This document shows positions 8,323 to 17,583 of a stretch of DNA of 64,000 nucleotides, one piece after another; the stretch's first letter is position 1, and each line of letters opens with the position of its first letter. The notes under the pieces are model-generated. The model had not been told where the DNA came from and made no database searches. It saw nothing but the letters and a program-made list of their open reading frames with translations. Position numbers and translations under genes: made by a program. Where the stretch lies: NCBI RefSeq assembly GCF_003970915.1, contig NZ_RXOF01000019.1:94623-158622 (forward strand), given 5' to 3'. Origin of the DNA: Hymenobacter gummosus (GTDB lineage: Bacteria; Bacteroidota; Bacteroidia; Cytophagales; Hymenobacteraceae).

Positions 8323-8340
8323 ACCTACCTTGAGGTAAGT
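8323..8340. promoter_or_regulatory. Palindromic operator, probable HxlR site 1 overlapping the ribosome site
   Basis: ACCTACCTTGAGGTAAGT ends exactly one base before the ATG of the HxlR gene. The core TACCTTGAGGTA matches the site at 7231-7248 except for T in place of C. The GAGG within it is also the only Shine-Dalgarno-like sequence for that gene, so binding could block both transcription and translation start. It lies in the divergent region shared with the STAS gene. Confidence 0.75.
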
Positions 8341-8718
8341 ATGCCCGCTTCTCGACTTCTCATCACGCCGCGGTGTCCGGTACGTACCGCACTCGAATTG
8401 CTCAGCGGCAAATGGCGGCTGCTGCTGTTGCAGCAAGTGGCAACCGGAGCGGCCCGCTACGGCGAGTTGCGGCAAAGCCTGCCCGACATCAGCGAAAAGG
8501 TGTTGGCCCACGAACTGAAGTTCCTGGTGGATGCCGGCCTGCTCACGCGCCAGGATGCTCCAGAAGGGCTGGTCCGTAGTTTGTATGCCCTCACGGCGCT
8601 GGGCGAGCAGACGCAGCCCGTCACGCAGGCCTTGGCTAGGTTTGGATTGGCGTACAACGCCGAGGTAGCATTGGAGCCATCCCGCGAGAGGGCAGCGGAC
8701 GCGAATGCGCGTCCATGA
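8341..8718 (+). CDS. HxlR-family winged-helix regulator
   Basis: This 125-residue DNA-binding protein has the family hallmarks near the N-terminus: CPVRTALELLSGKWRLLLL (residues about 12-30), then YGELRQSLPDISEKVLAHELKFL (recognition region) and a beta wing ending VRSLYALTALG. Cys12 is the conserved cysteine used for redox or electrophile sensing in several relatives; whether it senses anything here is not shown. The ATG at 8341 was chosen over an in-frame TTG 33 bases upstream because family members start about a dozen residues before the CPV motif. The operator overlapping its start suggests autoregulation, and the matching site at 7231 suggests control of the neighbouring module. Confidence 0.9.
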   Translation: MPASRLLITPRCPVRTALELLSGKWRLLLLQQVATGAARYGELRQSLPDISEKVLAHELKFLVDAGLLTRQDAPEGLVRSLYALTALGEQTQPVTQALARFGLAYNAEVALEPSRERAADANARP

Positions 8719-8770
8719 AGGTTGCGTTTTAGGAGCAAGCCTTGGTTGCAGGCAGGGTTGTTGGCATGGT

Positions 8771-8843
8771 GGCCGCGGCGGTATTCCCTGCCGCCAGCCA
8801 TTTGATCCGAAAGCCCCGGAGTCCTGCGTTGGGGGTTTTAGTT
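8771..8843. repeat. Imperfect direct repeat, copy 1 (about 73 bp)
   Basis: The segment running from GGCCGCGGCGG through CCGCCAGCCATTTG to GGGGGTTTTAGTT recurs with few differences at 10178-10250 in the same orientation. The two copies bracket the integrase remnant and the tiny genes. Each ends in a terminator-like CCCC...GGGGTTTT. Confidence 0.8.
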
Positions 8844-8903
8844 CGCGTGCGGAGGTGTTAGATGGTGGTTTGCTAAATTGCCATCAACATTAGTAACTGC
8901 CCG

Positions 8904-9351
8904 ATGCCCGTCCGCCTCTTCCTGCACTCCAAGACCTACACCGATGGCCGCCGCGCCGTGTACCCGGACGCACGCTGGGGCCAGGGCGAAGCTGCTGGCC
9001 AGCCCGATACCAGTCGGCTGCGCACCAGCACCGGGCAGAGCTGCTTACCTGAAAACTGGGATGCCGCCAAGGAGCGCGTCAAAAGTGCTGAGCCGGGCTA
9101 CCTGATAGAAGAATCGCAAAATCGGGGAGGCCCGCCTCAAAGCCAAGCGGGCCATCGAGCAGGCCGAGCTGAACGCCGAGCCCCTGACGACGGCCACCTT
9201 GCGGGCCCAACTCAAGCCTGCGCCGGAAGGTACTGTTGCTGATGCCCACCAGGCCACCACGCCGGCGGCCGTGCGCACCCTGGCCGATGTGTACGCAGAC
9301 TGGAAAACGGCCTACCGGGCCCGCCTGGCCAGCAAGACGTTGAGCACTCCG
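8904..9351 (+). pseudogene. Truncated, frameshifted tyrosine recombinase (phage integrase)
   Basis: The first frame, from ATG 8904, encodes an Arm-type N-terminus typical of Bacteroidota integrases (VRLFLHSKTYTDGRRAVY, later WDAAKERVKS). Near 9105-9118 the reading must shift by one base to the frame that continues NRKIGEARLKAKRAIEQAEL and then the SAM-like core-binding segment TLADVYADWKTAYRARLA, ending near 9351. No catalytic domain (R...HxxR...Y) follows. It is therefore a dead integrase, frameshifted and missing roughly its C-terminal half. It marks an old integration event about 3 kb from tRNA-Thr. Confidence 0.8.
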
Positions 9352-9370
9352 CAAGGGCTAATGTCAACTA

Positions 9371-9440
9371 AAAAGCCCCGATTGTGGCTGCGGCCGGGGC
9401 TTCGTGCACGGATGAAACCCGCATCGTCAGCAATGACAGG
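9371..9440. repeat. Direct repeat with terminator-like hairpin, copy 1
   Basis: This 70-bp segment starts AAAAGCCCCG and ends GACAGG, and is repeated imperfectly at 9710-9779. It includes a hairpin AAGCCCCG (9373-9380) with CGGGGCTT (9395-9402). The pair flanks one small open frame. Confidence 0.8.
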
Positions 9441-9472
9441 TTAAGACACCCAACGACCAGGCGCTGGGCCCC

Positions 9473-9688
9473 GTGACGCCAGCGGATGCGCAATGGGCGC
9501 ACGTGCTGCTCGACTCGTTACGCACCCAGTGCATGGTGGACCGTTTCGCACTGCTGCCCTCCCCAGAGCTCGAAAACCAGCGACTGTTGTTGCCCCTGGT
9601 GCTGAACGGAGCCGCCACACCCATGCACATGCGTCGGTTCTCTGCGGTGGTTCAGGCCTGCCGTTGGGCCTTGCACGCTAACGCTTAG
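9473..9688 (+). CDS. Small hypothetical protein between direct repeats
   Basis: A GTG-initiated frame of 71 codons (DAQWAHVLLDSL, later LLLPLVLNGAATP and FSAVVQACRWAL). It has no domain I recognise. The alternation of helices and the hydrophobic content look protein-like, but overlapping frames are also open. It lies between two copies of a 70-bp repeat with hairpins, so it may be a cargo gene or chance. Low confidence. Confidence 0.35.
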   Translation: MTPADAQWAHVLLDSLRTQCMVDRFALLPSPELENQRLLLPLVLNGAATPMHMRRFSAVVQACRWALHANA

Positions 9689-9709
9689 CGTCGGCAGTCC
9701 TCGGCAATG

Positions 9710-9779
9710 AAAAGCCCCGACCGTGGCTTCGGCCGGGGCGTCGGATGCGGATGGAACCCACGTCGTCTGCAAAGACAGG
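9710..9779. repeat. Direct repeat with terminator-like hairpin, copy 2
   Basis: Second copy of the 70-bp repeat at 9371-9440, same orientation. The hairpin AAGCCCCG (9712-9719) with CGGGGCGT has one mismatch relative to copy 1. Confidence 0.8.
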
Positions 9780-9800
9780 CAAGTATACGGCGGGTGGTGC

Positions 9801-9998
9801 TCAACAGGTCAGCGCGTGAAGAAATGCAGCGTAGTAGCCGGCAATGCGCTCGGCCCGGTCCAGCCCGTTGACGGTGCGCCGGGCCTGCACCGGGTCGGCC
9901 TGGAGCGGGGTGAAGTAACGGCTCAGCTTCTTAGTTTGCGGCACTTCTTTGCGTTGGTGCAAGAACAACGGTGGCCAGCTGAGGTATTCGGGGAGCAT
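9801..9998 (-). CDS. Small hypothetical protein (GYYxxFLHALTC ending)
   Basis: A 65-residue frame beginning ATG 9998 with GGAG about nine bases upstream. It is basic in the middle (HQRKEVPQTKKLSRYF) and ends AGYYAAFLHALTC. The same ending is found in a decayed copy at 6036-6086, which supports real coding in this strand and frame. I do not recognise the family; it may be the C-terminal part of a longer ancestral protein. Confidence 0.5.
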   Translation of the reverse strand: MLPEYLSWPPLFLHQRKEVPQTKKLSRYFTPLQADPVQARRTVNGLDRAERIAGYYAAFLHALTC

Positions 9999-10177
9999 AA
10001 GCCATGCTCCATTATGAATTATGGAGAATAGAGTGGGTTAACCCCTGCCGACAGAAGCGACTTGGCGGTATTGCACCTGGCCGTTTGGAGAAAGGCCATA
10101 AAGCACATCAATGGTACGCCGATCCGCCTGGTAAAACCATATAGTGCTTTGTTGCCGGGCACGGTTATTGGCACAAC

Positions 10178-10250
10178 GGCCGTGGCGGTTTCCCTGCCGC
10201 CAGCCATTTGTTCCGAAAGCCCCGGCGCGCTGCGTTGGGGTTTTTAGTTT
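10178..10250. repeat. Imperfect direct repeat, copy 2 (about 73 bp)
   Basis: Second copy of the repeat at 8771-8843, same orientation, with the shared CCGCCAGCCATTTG and GCTGCGTTGGGG elements. The interval between copies is about 1.33 kb and contains the integrase fragment. Confidence 0.8.
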
Positions 10251-10355
10251 ACCTTCTGCTCGCTACGCACCTACCACTGTAGAGGGCGAGGCCGGCGGTG
10301 TATCTTTAAGCAAAGCACGGCTGGCTGTCCGGTCAACGCATCGTCCTGGAAATAC

Positions 10356-10390
10356 GAAGCCCCCGGCAGTTCTCACCTGCCGGGGGCTTC
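10356..10390 (-). terminator. Terminator of the small gene at 10455-10646
   Basis: GAAGCCCCCGGCAG (10356-10369) pairs perfectly with CTGCCGGGGGCTTC (10377-10390). On the minus strand it is followed by GTATTTCC, a weak T tract. Confidence 0.7.
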
Positions 10391-10454
10391 TGGAAGAGGG
10401 CAGCGTCATGGCTACCGCCCGGGGTTCTGCAGACCGTACGGGCCGGCGTTACGG

Positions 10455-10646
10455 CTACTTAGTGGGGAGCTGTAGCCGGAGCGCGGCCAAATCTTCGGCC
10501 GTAAAGCCATACAGCAGCTGCGCGTCCAGCGCATCGAGGCCGTGAGCCATGGCCGTCAGCGCCCGCCGTGCCTGGGCGAGTTGTTTGGGGGTGAGCCGTT
10601 CGGCCAGCGGGGCCACCGTCGAGGCTGGTACGTGGTCGACATTCAT
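10455..10646 (-). CDS. Small hypothetical protein, helical
   Basis: A 63-residue frame from ATG 10646: MNVDHVPASTVAPLAERLTP, then a predicted helical stretch KQLAQARRALTAMAHGLDAL and an ending LYGFTAEDLAALRLQLPTK. It has a regular heptad-like pattern of Leu/Ala, is compact and soluble, and is followed by a strong hairpin. I recognise no family. The terminator and protein-like composition support coding. Confidence 0.5.
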   Translation of the reverse strand: MNVDHVPASTVAPLAERLTPKQLAQARRALTAMAHGLDALDAQLLYGFTAEDLAALRLQLPTK

Positions 10647-11103
10647 GGCGGAAGTAAGCTAAGGGAGAAGGTTCAATTGGTGCCGTACAGGAATTGTGCC
10701 GACTACGAAAACCAGCTAGCAGAGGCTCCTGGAGCCGATTTAGGGCGCACAGGAGCGTCCCATTATGGACCGCCAGTCCCGCTTTGGGAGGGTGTCCAAC
10801 GGCCGTTTACGGGACCTTTTATCGGGCAGGTTGCTGCTGGCTAGGCCGTGGCTGCGCTGGCGTCGGCAAACCAGGTACATGAACCCAGAACCGGCCACGG
10901 CAGCCCACGAACGCTGCAGCCCGAGATGGTCACTCTTAAAACAAGGACCGTGCGGACCTCGCCCGATAAAAAGCCCGCAGTCCGGTCGGTACGGAGTGCT
11001 TTTTGGCGGCCTTCCGCAGCAGACGCGGGACCGTTGGCAGGGGGGAGGCTTGCCAAAAAAATTAGTGGGTGCTAATTTGGCTGAAAATTTTAGCCTGGTA
11101 AGT
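10647..11103. other. Intergenic region without a recognised gene
   Basis: About 457 bases. Frames are open on both strands, and the frame of the next gene stays open back to about 10765, but the residues there have no protein-like pattern. A stem AAAAAGC...GCTTTTT around 10970-11003 is the only structure noted. Confidence 0.45.
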
Positions 11104-11520
11104 ATGGGAACCACGAAGAAAGCCCCGCGCTATATCATAGCTGACGAGCAGCAGAACCCTAAAGAAACGGTCATGGCGGTGACGGCCGAGGAACTGCTGC
11201 CGGAACTGGACGATTCGCTTTGTAGCTGCTGCGGCGAGCCGCTAGCCTGGCACGAGGCTGCTTGTGTCGAGCCGGCAGCCATTAGCGTGGCCGCCGAGCC
11301 GGCTCCTGCGCTGCTAGGCGGTGCGGCCGCGGCGGCCTACGCTTACCAGGTGGGCCAGCCCGTGCAGCCGGCCTTTGCGCTGCGGGCCCACAAAATCATC
11401 TGGCGCGGGCAGCTCAAGGAGCGGCACCCGCGTACGGGTTGGGTGCACCGCATCAACGTCTACCGGCTCGACGACGGGCACTGGGATTGTTACCGCGAAG
11501 ACGAGTTGCAGGCCGCGTAA
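11104..11520 (+). CDS. Hypothetical protein with a CxCC cysteine cluster
   Basis: A 138-residue protein from ATG 11104. The longer in-frame extension upstream has no protein character. Residues about 35-55 hold a cysteine cluster, SLCSCCGEPLAWHEAAC, that could bind a metal. An Ala-rich linker follows, then a compact C-terminal part, AHKIIWRGQLKERHP with RTGWVHRINVYRLDDGHWD, that looks like a small beta domain. I do not recognise the family. A hairpin follows the stop. Confidence 0.6.
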   Translation: MGTTKKAPRYIIADEQQNPKETVMAVTAEELLPELDDSLCSCCGEPLAWHEAACVEPAAISVAAEPAPALLGGAAAAAYAYQVGQPVQPAFALRAHKIIWRGQLKERHPRTGWVHRINVYRLDDGHWDCYREDELQAA

Positions 11521-11526
11521 AAAAAC

Positions 11527-11557
11527 TGCTCCTTCCGCCGTGGTAGCAGAAGGAGCA
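11527..11557. terminator. Hairpin terminator
   Basis: TGCTCCTTC (11527-11535) pairs with GAAGGAGCA (11549-11557). On the minus strand it leads into TTTTTT (11520-11526 region), so it is well placed to end the short minus-strand transcript encoding the peptide at 11586-11681 as well as the plus-strand gene. Confidence 0.7.
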
Positions 11558-11585
11558 AAGCATTGGATGAACCCGAAACGGCGGC

Positions 11586-11681
11586 TTAAGCCGGCAGATG
11601 GGCCGAAGTCTCAGCGGGAAGCTGTGCTGCCGTCAGCATCAGGGCCAGGGCCAGCAGTGGAAGAGAGCAAGAGGTGGTCAT
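11586..11681 (-). CDS. Putative short secreted peptide
   Basis: A 31-codon frame from ATG 11681: MTTSCSLPLLALALML then TAAQLPAETSAHLPA and TAA. It reads as a signal peptide (short polar start, Leu/Ala core, cleavage-like TAA) with a tail of about a dozen residues. It is followed by a terminator hairpin with a T run in the right orientation and preceded by a perfect 16-bp palindrome. It is too short for usual gene calling. It may be a genuine small exported peptide or a remnant of a longer gene. Confidence 0.45.
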   Translation of the reverse strand: MTTSCSLPLLALALMLTAAQLPAETSAHLPA

Positions 11682-11694
11682 GGGCGGTAGGAGC

Positions 11695-11710
11695 TTTTGT
11701 GTACACAAAA
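11695..11710. promoter_or_regulatory. Perfect 16-bp palindrome, operator-like
   Basis: TTTTGTGTACACAAAA is fully self-complementary and lies 14 bases upstream of the minus-strand peptide ATG. Its size and symmetry suggest a dimeric repressor site; the regulator is unknown. Confidence 0.5.
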
Positions 11711-11898
11711 CTCGCGGATCCACACGAGGCTTTCCAGGAAGCTACCCCTGGTGCTGTGACTAGCTGTTTTATATTTAAAATGTAACTATCCTTCTGGTTA
11801 GTGACTGAATGCGTCAATAGAAGCACTGTATGCGGTGTGAGCCTGACTAAAATATGTCCCTTTGTGACAAGCCCTTTGGCTCGCACCGGCTGCCGCTA

Positions 11899-12267
11899 CT
11901 ACTGCTGGAAGTAGCCCGGGCCCGATAGCGCCGACCAGTCCGGCTTGCGGCCGCGGCGGGCCGGCCGGGCCGCTTTGGCGGGTGGGCGCACGGCCCGCCG
12001 AACCGGGCGGGGCCATAGCGCCGCGGAAGGGGCCTGCACCGGCGGGCGCAGGGGACGGCCGCTGGCATTGTCGGCAAACAGGGCCGGGTGGCCGGTGCGG
12101 TCCAGCACCCAGCCATTATCGACCCAGCCCAGGTAGCGGCCCTGGGGCGTGTAGAGCAGGCCGTTGTCGAACCAGGCGGCCAGGGTGCCGTCGGGCAGGT
12201 AAACAGCCAGGCACAGGTCATCGGCGTACGCTACGGGGGCGCCGGAGTAATCATACAGCGGAATCAT
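11899..12267 (-). CDS. 4-fold beta flower-type protein
   Basis: This 122-residue protein starts at ATG 12267 (an in-frame GTG lies one codon earlier). The first 75 residues contain repeated short strands: IPLYDYSGAPVAYAD, LAVYLPDGTLAAWFDNG, LLYTPQGRYLGWVDNGWV, LDRTGHPALFAD. This is the pattern I associate with the 4-fold beta flower domain of Bacteroidota. The tail is Pro/Arg-rich and basic, possibly nucleic-acid or membrane binding. The function is unknown. A long stem-loop lies upstream between this gene and the divergent GNAT-like gene. Confidence 0.7.
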   Translation of the reverse strand: MIPLYDYSGAPVAYADDLCLAVYLPDGTLAAWFDNGLLYTPQGRYLGWVDNGWVLDRTGHPALFADNASGRPLRPPVQAPSAALWPRPVRRAVRPPAKAARPARRGRKPDWSALSGPGYFQQ

Positions 12268-12336
12268 CACGAGCGGGCGGTTAACGGGCGAATGCCCGAT
12301 TAACGAAAGTCCCGGCCCGGCGGATTGGGGCTAAAA

Positions 12337-12389
12337 ACCAAAACGCCCCGCCGACCGAAGTCGACGAGGCGCGAAAGAATAGTTTTGGT
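12337..12389. promoter_or_regulatory. Long imperfect stem-loop between divergent genes
   Basis: Outer arms ACCAAAAC (12337-12344) and GTTTTGGT (12382-12389) enclose an inner hairpin (12345-12372) built on CGCC.CG.CGAC with CGAA loop and GTCG.CG.GGCG. It has no T tract and does not follow a gene end, so it is better read as a structured leader or operator than as a terminator. Confidence 0.45.
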
Positions 12390-12502
12390 GCCCGCAAGAT
12401 AGGCAAAGGATTTGATTCGGGCCCGGAGCCGCACCAAAAAAGTATCCCCGCGGTTTTGCGTTATTTCGCGCTTTGCCCGTTTTACCGTACTGCGCTTTTC
12501 GC

Positions 12503-13726
12503 ATGCAGCTTATCGAAGTCAGCACCCCGGCCCTGGCCCGCGAGTTTCTGGAGTTTCCGCCCCGCGTCATCTACCGCCACGATCCGAACTACATCCGGCC
12601 GCTCGACCAGGATATCGACGCGGTGTTCGATCCGGCCAAAAACAAGCTGCTGCAGAAAGGCGAGTGTACCCGCTGGCTACTGCAGGACGAGCGCGGCCAA
12701 ACCATCGGCCGCATTGCCGCCTTTTTCAACCGCGAAACGGCCTTCCCGGCCGAGAAACTGCCCGTTTCGGCTGAGGGCGAAACCAAACCTGCCAAGGAAG
12801 ACTTTGCCCGCGGCATCGGCGGCGTCGGGTTTTTCGACTGTATCAACGACCAGGCGGCGGCGGCCCGCCTCTTCGACGCGGCCCGCGACTGGCTGGCGGC
12901 CCGGGGCCTGGAAGGCATGGACGGCCCCATTAACTTCGGCGACCGGGACCGGTTCTGGGGCGTGGTGACGGAGAATTTCGGCTCGCCCATCTACGGAGCT
13001 GCCTACAACCCGCCGTACTACGCGGAGCTGTTCCGCCAGTACGGCTTCGAGACGTTCTACAAGCAGATTACTTACTACCGCACCGTGGCGGCGCAGTTGC
13101 ACCCGGCCGTGCAGGCCCGGGCCGAGCGCATTGCCAATGACCCGAACTACAGCTTCCGGCACATGCGCAAGAAGGACTGGCGCAAGTACGCCGAGGACTT
13201 CCGCATCATCTACAACAAGGCCTGGGTGAAGCACGAGGGCGTAAAGCCCATGTCGGAGGAAACCTCGGTGAAGCTGATGAAGAGCATGCTCGATATCCTG
13301 GATGAGCGCATCATCTGGTTCGGCTACTACGACGGCCAGCCGATTTCCTTCTACATCAACCTGCCCGAAATCAACGAAATCCTGAAGCGTTTCAACGGCA
13401 AGCTGGGCTGGTGGCAGAAGCTGCAGTTCAAGTACCACCAGCTGCGCGGCACCATCAAGACCATGTTCGGGGTGGTGTTCGGGGTGGTGCCCGAGCAGCA
13501 GCGCAAGGGCGTGGAAGCGGCCATGGTGTACGCTTCCTCCCTGCTCATTCAGAAGCCCGGCGCCGTGCCCTACCAGCAGACGGTGATGAACTGGATCGGC
13601 GACTTCAACCCCAAGATGATGACCGTGACCAAGCTGGTGGGCGGGGAGCCGTGGCGGGAGCACCAGACCCTGCGCTACTACTTCGACCGCACCCGGGAAT
13701 TCCAGCGCCACCCGGTTATCGATTAA
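12503..13726 (+). CDS. GNAT-like acyltransferase-fold protein
   Basis: This 407-residue protein starts at ATG 12503 (MQLIEVSTPALAREFLEFP); an upstream in-frame ATG at 12473 lies in sequence that does not look coding. The C-terminal half has acyl-CoA N-acyltransferase features: GYYDGQPISFYINLPEIN, VVPEQQRKGVEAAMVYASS (reminiscent of the R/QxxGxG/A pyrophosphate loop) and MNWIGDFNPKM. The middle holds a conserved block, MDGPINFGDRDRFWG with GSPIYGAAYNPPYY, which I recall from uncharacterised Bacteroidota proteins about this long. Substrate unknown. The gene ends before a strong hairpin. Confidence 0.7.
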   Translation: MQLIEVSTPALAREFLEFPPRVIYRHDPNYIRPLDQDIDAVFDPAKNKLLQKGECTRWLLQDERGQTIGRIAAFFNRETAFPAEKLPVSAEGETKPAKEDFARGIGGVGFFDCINDQAAAARLFDAARDWLAARGLEGMDGPINFGDRDRFWGVVTENFGSPIYGAAYNPPYYAELFRQYGFETFYKQITYYRTVAAQLHPAVQARAERIANDPNYSFRHMRKKDWRKYAEDFRIIYNKAWVKHEGVKPMSEETSVKLMKSMLDILDERIIWFGYYDGQPISFYINLPEINEILKRFNGKLGWWQKLQFKYHQLRGTIKTMFGVVFGVVPEQQRKGVEAAMVYASSLLIQKPGAVPYQQTVMNWIGDFNPKMMTVTKLVGGEPWREHQTLRYYFDRTREFQRHPVID

Positions 13727-13792
13727 GAAATTCCTGCCGGGGGGCGGCGTACAGGTTATCAGCCAGATACCGCCCGCCGTTTCCGTTTCGAA

Positions 13793-13833
13793 GCAAAAGC
13801 CGCGGCTGCGTTTGCCGCGGCTTTTGCATTTTT
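13793..13833 (+). terminator. Strong terminator abutting the next start codon
   Basis: GCAAAAGCCGCGGC (13793-13806) pairs perfectly with GCCGCGGCTTTTGC (13814-13827), followed by ATTTTT. It ends five bases before the ATG of the HD hydrolase, leaving no room for a conventional promoter between them. Confidence 0.85.
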
Positions 13834-13838
13834 GCCCC

Positions 13839-14516
13839 ATGACCCCCGCTGCTGCCCCCGATCTGATTGCCCGCACCGCTGCCTTCGTGGAAGAGAAATT
13901 CACCGGCGAAGGCGCCGGTCACGACTGGGCCCACATTCGCCGGGTGTGGCTCGGCGCCCGCGCCCTGGCCCGGGCCGAAGGCGCCGATGCCACCGTCACC
14001 GAGCTGGCCGCTCTCTTGCACGACATTGCCGACTGGAAATTCCACCACGGCGACGAGGAAGCCGGCCCCCGCGCCGCCCGGGCCTGGCTGCTGAGTCTGG
14101 GTGCCGACGAAGCCTTAATTGCCCGGGTGGAGGATATCATCCGCGAAGTTTCGTTCAAGGGCGCCGGCGTAGCCACGCCCGTCAGCTCCCTGGAAGGCGC
14201 CTGCGTGCAGGATGCCGACCGCCTCGACGCCATTGGGGCCATCGGGGTGGCGCGGGCCTTTGCCTACGGCGGCCACAAGGGCCGCGCCCTGCACGACCCG
14301 CAGCAGCCGCCGGTGCAGCACGGCACCTTTGCCGAGTACAAATCCAACGGCGGCCCGACCATCAACCACTTCTACGAGAAGCTGCTGCACCTGCGCGAGC
14401 GGCTGCACACCGCCGCGGCCCGCCGCGTGGCCGACGAGCGGCACCAGTTTATGGAAGCGTTTCTGGCGCAGTTTCTGAAAGAGTGGGAGGGAAGCGACCT
14501 GCAGCCGGCGGGCTGA
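13839..14516 (+). CDS. HD-domain phosphohydrolase
   Basis: This 225-residue cytosolic enzyme is of the YedJ/YpgQ type. The metal ligands are visible: H in GHDWAHIRRV (about residue 29), the HD pair in AALLHDIADWKF (about 62-63) and D in CVQDADRLDAIGA (about 128). Length and motif spacing match the family, members of which hydrolyse nucleotide phosphates; the natural substrate here is unknown. The ATG at 13839 follows immediately after a strong hairpin. The next gene, a lipoprotein, starts 61 bp downstream on the same strand. Confidence 0.88.
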   Translation: MTPAAAPDLIARTAAFVEEKFTGEGAGHDWAHIRRVWLGARALARAEGADATVTELAALLHDIADWKFHHGDEEAGPRAARAWLLSLGADEALIARVEDIIREVSFKGAGVATPVSSLEGACVQDADRLDAIGAIGVARAFAYGGHKGRALHDPQQPPVQHGTFAEYKSNGGPTINHFYEKLLHLRERLHTAAARRVADERHQFMEAFLAQFLKEWEGSDLQPAG

Positions 14517-14577
14517 TCGGTTTTATCCAATCCGGCCGGCACGAAAGCGGGCATTTTTGCGTTGTTTTACCAGCAAG

Positions 14578-14826
14578 ATGAAAACTGAAAACTCCTTGTT
14601 TCGCCGCGTTTGGCTCTTGCCGGTCCTGCTGCTGATGGTGCTGGCCAGCTGCCGCACTTGCCCCATTGCCTCCTGTCACGTGCGCAAGGTGCATTTGCAC
14701 GGTACGCAGAAGTACCGGGGCCAGCCGCTGTGGAAAAAACAGAACCCGGCCATCGGCGAAAAAATCAAAGTGCACCGCGAATCAGAGAGCGAGAAACGTA
14801 ACGACCGCAGCAAGTCAAAACCTTGA
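14578..14826 (+). CDS. Small lipoprotein, basic
   Basis: An 82-residue exported protein from ATG 14578. The signal peptide FRRVWLLPVLLLMVLASC ends in a lipobox (LASC) with lipidation Cys at about residue 25. The mature part has three further cysteines (RTCPIASC) and a very basic, charged tail (KKQNPAIGEKIKVHRESESEK). I do not recognise a family; it is probably anchored in the outer membrane. It sits between the HD hydrolase and gyrA. Confidence 0.7.
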   Translation: MKTENSLFRRVWLLPVLLLMVLASCRTCPIASCHVRKVHLHGTQKYRGQPLWKKQNPAIGEKIKVHRESESEKRNDRSKSKP

Positions 14827-14936
14827 TTTAGCTAGGAAAAACGGCCTTTTTTCGGTATCTTGCCCACTTAAATCCTACTTCACACCCGGTGTCTGCGGCC
14901 CTCGTTTGGGCGGCCGCGGGCCTTTCGTTTTGACTA

Positions 14937-17498
<2,562 letters not shown>

Positions 17499-17513
<15 letters not shown>

Positions 17514-17530
17514 ACCCGGTGTCGGGGTTT
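17499..17530 (+). terminator. Terminator whose loop contains the gyrA stop codon
   Basis: CCCGACACCG (17499-17508) pairs perfectly with CGGTGTCGGG (17517-17526), followed by GTTT. The left arm is gyrA coding sequence, and the TGA at 17511-17513 is in the 8-base loop, so a terminating ribosome would cover the structure. Confidence 0.7.
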
Positions 17531-17583
17531 CCCGTTACCCCCGCAAACTCTCTCAACCTAAGTTTTCCACTCTTTCCATTCCC

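Larger units (their letters stand above)
9999..10454. other. Intergenic region with repeat copy and a terminator
   Basis: About 455 bases with no credible gene. It holds the second copy of the 73-bp direct repeat (10178-10250) and a strong hairpin (10356-10390). Confidence 0.5.

Noticed and set aside
10765-11103. N-terminal extension of the CxCC protein to 10765
   Set aside because: The extra 113 residues are Arg/Gly/Pro-rich without pattern and overlap open frames on both strands.
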